Made by a program: the position numbers and the translations under genes | The notes under the pieces: model-generated | The model's input: only the letters and a program-made list of their open reading frames with translations | Databases searched by the model: none | What the model was told of the DNA's origin: nothing | NCBI GenBank assembly: GCA_016838945.1 | Contig: JADLKP010000029.1 | Location: forward strand, 1-15,998 | Reading direction: 5' to 3' | Origin: Methanobrevibacter sp. | GTDB lineage: Archaea > Methanobacteriota > Methanobacteria > Methanobacteriales > Methanobacteriaceae | Length of the DNA: 15,998 nucleotides | In this document: piece after piece, positions 13,430 through 15,998 of the stretch | How positions within the stretch are numbered: the stretch's first letter is position 1 | How the letters are laid out: each line of letters begins with the position of its first letter

Positions 13430-15436
13430 TTATTTTTTGATTTTTGTAAATTGTCTTTTCGCTTTAAAAGCTTCGAATGAATGTTTTCCACCCATATAGA
13501 ATTGAGAGAAGAACTCTACATAGTTAAGACGCAAAGCGTTAACACCAGCACCTAATACTTGGAAAAGGAAGTTTGCAATATGTCCACCTATAAAGATGAT
13601 GACAGCTAAAACAATACCTACAACTGGAATCATTTCATTTACCATATTGGTTAAGATGTTTACAGTCATCGCAATACCACCTGTAGCTAAACAAAGAGCT
13701 AAAAGACGAGCGTATGATAATACATCTCCCATGAAACCGAATACGTCCATAAGTCCGTAAGCACCATTAGCCCATATGAGCATACCAAGAGCGGCAACGA
13801 TAAGCACTGCACCTAATCCCATTCCGATCATTCCGATTGCTGGGAACAGGAATCCTAATACGAGTAAAATAATACCGAGTTCAAATACGAACCAAACAAT
13901 TTGAGAACCGATTGCCTCTTTCTTCTCACCATATCTTAAGTTGTCGATTGCACCTAAGATGAAACCTATGTTGGTATAGATTACACCGATTACAATAGCA
14001 ATAACCAAGATAGTGGCCGGATATTTGAATGCATTGATTGAATCAATGACTGTAGGAAGAGCAGGTCCCCAACCTAATATTCTAGTCCATAAGTCCCCGA
14101 GTAAACCATTGGTTACAAGACCTAATATAATAGCCCATAAACCACTTGCCATAATGATTAATCCACCATCATGCATGGTTCTGTTGATTTTACCCATCCC
14201 TCTGTAGAGGATGAATCCTATGATTGCAACTAACAGTCCATATCCTGCATCGGTTAAACAGAATCCGAAGAAGAAAGGATATGTGATAGCTACAAATAAT
14301 GTAGGGTCAATTTCATTGTATTTCAATGGGGAATACATTTCAACTAATAATTCATAAGGTTTAGCATATGCACAGTTTTGCTGTAAAACAGGAACGTCTT
14401 CTGCATTGTCTGGAACTTCTTCAACTTCCATGATAGCATGACCATCAGTTGCAGTCTCAATAACAGCTTGAGCTTTTTCTACATCTTTTTCAGGTACCCA
14501 TGCTTCGAAGACATAAGTTTTATCAGTTTCTGCAAAACCGGCAAAAACCTCGTTTTTATCTTTTTCGTTTTCTAATTGTTCTTTTAAAGCAAGAACTTCA
14601 TCATCCCATTTTTCCGCTACAACTTTCAATTCAGCTTTAGCTTGGGATCTTTCACTTTCGATAGCTTGGAGTCTGGATTCAGAAGAGGAAATAAGACTAT
14701 CTGGTCTTCCTTCTAAACCTTCAGTTTCAAACTTCTCGAATTCATTTTTCCTCAGTAAGGTATAGATATCATCCTTAAACTCATTAGCAACGACGACCAC
14801 CATGATAAAATATTCTTTTTCTTCGTCGGGAACTAATTCGTAGAAGAGATTATCTGTAATCTTACTGTATTCATCTTTGAATTTCTGAGCTGACTCAGCA
14901 CTGATCCTACCAACAATGGTAGAAGTGTACTTAGAATCACTTAACAGACCTAAATCCATATCTAAAGATTTTAGCTTATTGGCTAAAACTTTATTTGATT
15001 CAAGTTTACTCTCTTCACTGTCTAGTGCGGCTAACTTATTTTCAATACCTTTTGTTTCACCCTCCACCTGGCTTAATGTTGATTCTGCATAAGCTATCAA
15101 GCTTTCAGTATCAACATCTTCGACTTCTTTAGGAACTGGAATGTCCGGACTGATGAATGACATTAGCATGTCTTTCATACCCTGTCCTTCAGACAATGCA
15201 TCCCCCAGCAAATCGGAAATTGCACTTGTCTTCATAAGAAGTGAAGAGATCTTACCGGTGTGCGGTGTAACTTTTGAAGGTTTCAAAAGTTCTGCTAGCT
15301 TAGGATCTTGCTGAATACGTTCAGAAATATCATTTATTTGGACAACACCCTCGTCGTGAAGTGCACTGACTGTAGGACCAGCGTATTTGTCCAAAGTTAT
15401 AACATTAAGCTTACGCATTCTCGCAGTTCTAAACAT
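13430..15436 (-). CDS. atpI: A-type ATP synthase subunit I (AhaI, a-subunit)
   Basis: This 668-residue protein is the membrane stator subunit equal to V-ATPase subunit a, which supplies the ion half-channels beside the K ring. The N-terminal cytosolic arm (about 1-370) is charged and has two coiled-coil segments (about 112-160 and 250-300) that bind the E-H stalks. The C-terminal part (about 380-640) has seven to eight membrane helices starting PTLFVAITYPFFFGFCLTDAGYG. The essential arginine is R577 in VLSYARLLALCLATGG. A second conserved arginine, R636, lies in GVNALRLNYVEFFSQF, with H619 before it. The ATG lies 9 nt after the stop of H, with GTGAG as a weak SD. A 251-bp gap separates it from K. 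Confidence 0.97.
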   Translation of the reverse strand: MFRTARMRKLNVITLDKYAGPTVSALHDEGVVQINDISERIQQDPKLAELLKPSKVTPHTGKISSLLMKTSAISDLLGDALSEGQGMKDMLMSFISPDIPVPKEVEDVDTESLIAYAESTLSQVEGETKGIENKLAALDSEESKLESNKVLANKLKSLDMDLGLLSDSKYTSTIVGRISAESAQKFKDEYSKITDNLFYELVPDEEKEYFIMVVVVANEFKDDIYTLLRKNEFEKFETEGLEGRPDSLISSSESRLQAIESERSQAKAELKVVAEKWDDEVLALKEQLENEKDKNEVFAGFAETDKTYVFEAWVPEKDVEKAQAVIETATDGHAIMEVEEVPDNAEDVPVLQQNCAYAKPYELLVEMYSPLKYNEIDPTLFVAITYPFFFGFCLTDAGYGLLVAIIGFILYRGMGKINRTMHDGGLIIMASGLWAIILGLVTNGLLGDLWTRILGWGPALPTVIDSINAFKYPATILVIAIVIGVIYTNIGFILGAIDNLRYGEKKEAIGSQIVWFVFELGIILLVLGFLFPAIGMIGMGLGAVLIVAALGMLIWANGAYGLMDVFGFMGDVLSYARLLALCLATGGIAMTVNILTNMVNEMIPVVGIVLAVIIFIGGHIANFLFQVLGAGVNALRLNYVEFFSQFYMGGKHSFEAFKAKRQFTKIKK

Positions 15437-15445
15437 TATCTCACA

Positions 15446-15760
15446 CTATAAAATATTTTTAACAATAATTGAAGCAGCTTCATCTATATTGCCTTTAGCA
15501 GCATTTTTGATGTTAGCAACATCTTTTTCTGCTTGGGAAGCAATAGATTCAGCTTCTTTCTTTGCATTTTCTTCTGCATTAAAAACAGTAGATTGAGCTT
15601 CTTCGCTAGCTTCATTCTTAGCAAGTTCAATCATTTCATTAGCTTTAACAGTAGCCTCATCAATCATAGCTTTCGCATCGACTGTTGATTGTTCTACTAA
15701 GGAATCAGCATCACTTTCAGCTTTTTTTATTTGGGTAATAGCTTCTGATATCCCTGCCAT
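15446..15760 (-). CDS. ahaH: A-type ATP synthase subunit H (AhaH)
   Basis: This 104-residue protein is subunit H, the long coiled coil that pairs with E to form the peripheral stalk. Nearly the whole sequence is a heptad-like Ala/Glu/Lys/Ser helix (ITQIKKAESDADSLVEQ, then MIELAKNEASEEAQSTVF) with no globular domain, ending in a short hydrophobic IIVKNIL. It is the first gene of the operon. GGTGA lies 6-7 nt before the ATG and a TATA-like element about 35-50 nt before it. The length and the position before I agree with the family. The gene ends in TAG. Confidence 0.93.
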   Translation of the reverse strand: MAGISEAITQIKKAESDADSLVEQSTVDAKAMIDEATVKANEMIELAKNEASEEAQSTVFNAEENAKKEAESIASQAEKDVANIKNAAKGNIDEAASIIVKNIL

Positions 15761-15794
15761 AATAAATCACCATGGTACATTAATATTTATTTTT

Positions 15795-15810
15795 GTTAAT
15801 ATATATATTT
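15795..15810 (-). promoter_or_regulatory. TATA element of the ATP synthase operon
   Basis: The minus strand reads AAATATATATATTAAC, ending 35 nt before the ATG of subunit H. It predicts a start about 10-20 nt before the gene, so the leader just covers the GGTGA site. The surrounding DNA is so AT-rich that another TATA, for example near 15829-15840, is possible. Confidence 0.45.
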
Positions 15811-15868
15811 TATTAAAACAATGTAATATTATAATATATTAAGGAAATTATAACGACATTATAAATTT

Positions 15869-15876
15869 AAGTTCTT
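15869..15876 (+). promoter_or_regulatory. AAGTTCTT element upstream of the ATP synthase promoter
   Basis: AAGTTCTT lies about 60 bp upstream of the probable TATA element. The same 8-mer occurs twice in the leader of subunit K. A shared regulatory site is possible; no regulator is known to me for this word. Confidence 0.25.
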
Positions 15877-15998
15877 TTAAAAAATTGAATTAAATTTCAA
15901 TGAAAATTTAGGGAAAACTGAAAAAGATCTTAACAAAAATTAAATTGATTAAAATTAATAAAATCCAAAATAGAAGTATTAAAATGAAGATAGGGAAA

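Overview
The window looks like the chromosome of an AT-rich hydrogenotrophic methanogen of the Methanobacteriales, most likely Methanobrevibacter or a close relative. The evidence is an archaeal-type DnaG, an archaeal A1Ao ATP synthase operon in the order H-I-K-E-C-F-A-B-D, a proteolipid made of two fused hairpins, archaeal TATA-like elements, Shine-Dalgarno sites of the GGAGG/GGTGA type, a tRNA without an encoded CCA, and extremely A+T-rich intergenic DNA. The genus is an inference; no 16S rRNA or mcr gene is present.

Left part (1-4912, plus strand): about 790 bp without a recognisable gene, then dnaG with a strong SD and a hairpin plus T-tract terminator. A 438-bp spacer follows with two families of short tandem repeats (9 bp and 15 bp). 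Next come a XerA/XerD-like tyrosine recombinase with a full catalytic set and an ATP-grasp enzyme of the COG2232 kind.

Middle (4913-6596): on the minus strand, a 51-residue membrane protein with its own promoter and SD, and tRNA-Gln(TTG) with a clear TATA box and a T7 terminator. On the plus strand is a YgjV-family membrane protein that appears to be translated from a very short leader. The 415 bp after it are AT-rich, with a degenerate T-rich repeat and, on the other strand, the structured 3' end of the ATP synthase operon.

Right part (6597-15760, minus strand): one nine-gene A1Ao ATP synthase operon. I and K build the ion-translocating membrane sector, H and E the peripheral stalks, A and B the catalytic hexamer, and D, F and C the central rotor. 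F/C and A/F overlap by ATGA, and E, C and B follow within 2-13 bp, so they are translationally linked. Two larger gaps break the operon: 251 bp before K, which is needed in many copies per complex, and 92 bp before D. The K leader holds TATA-like sequences, a perfect hairpin and repeated AAGTTCTT elements that recur upstream of the operon promoter, so K may be expressed separately.

Most noteworthy: subunit C begins with a predicted transmembrane helix, unlike the soluble C/d subunits of the classical models, which could place a helix inside the K ring; and both K hairpins keep the Q...ETQ sodium-type ligands. Nothing in the window amounts to a mobile island, CRISPR array or defence system.
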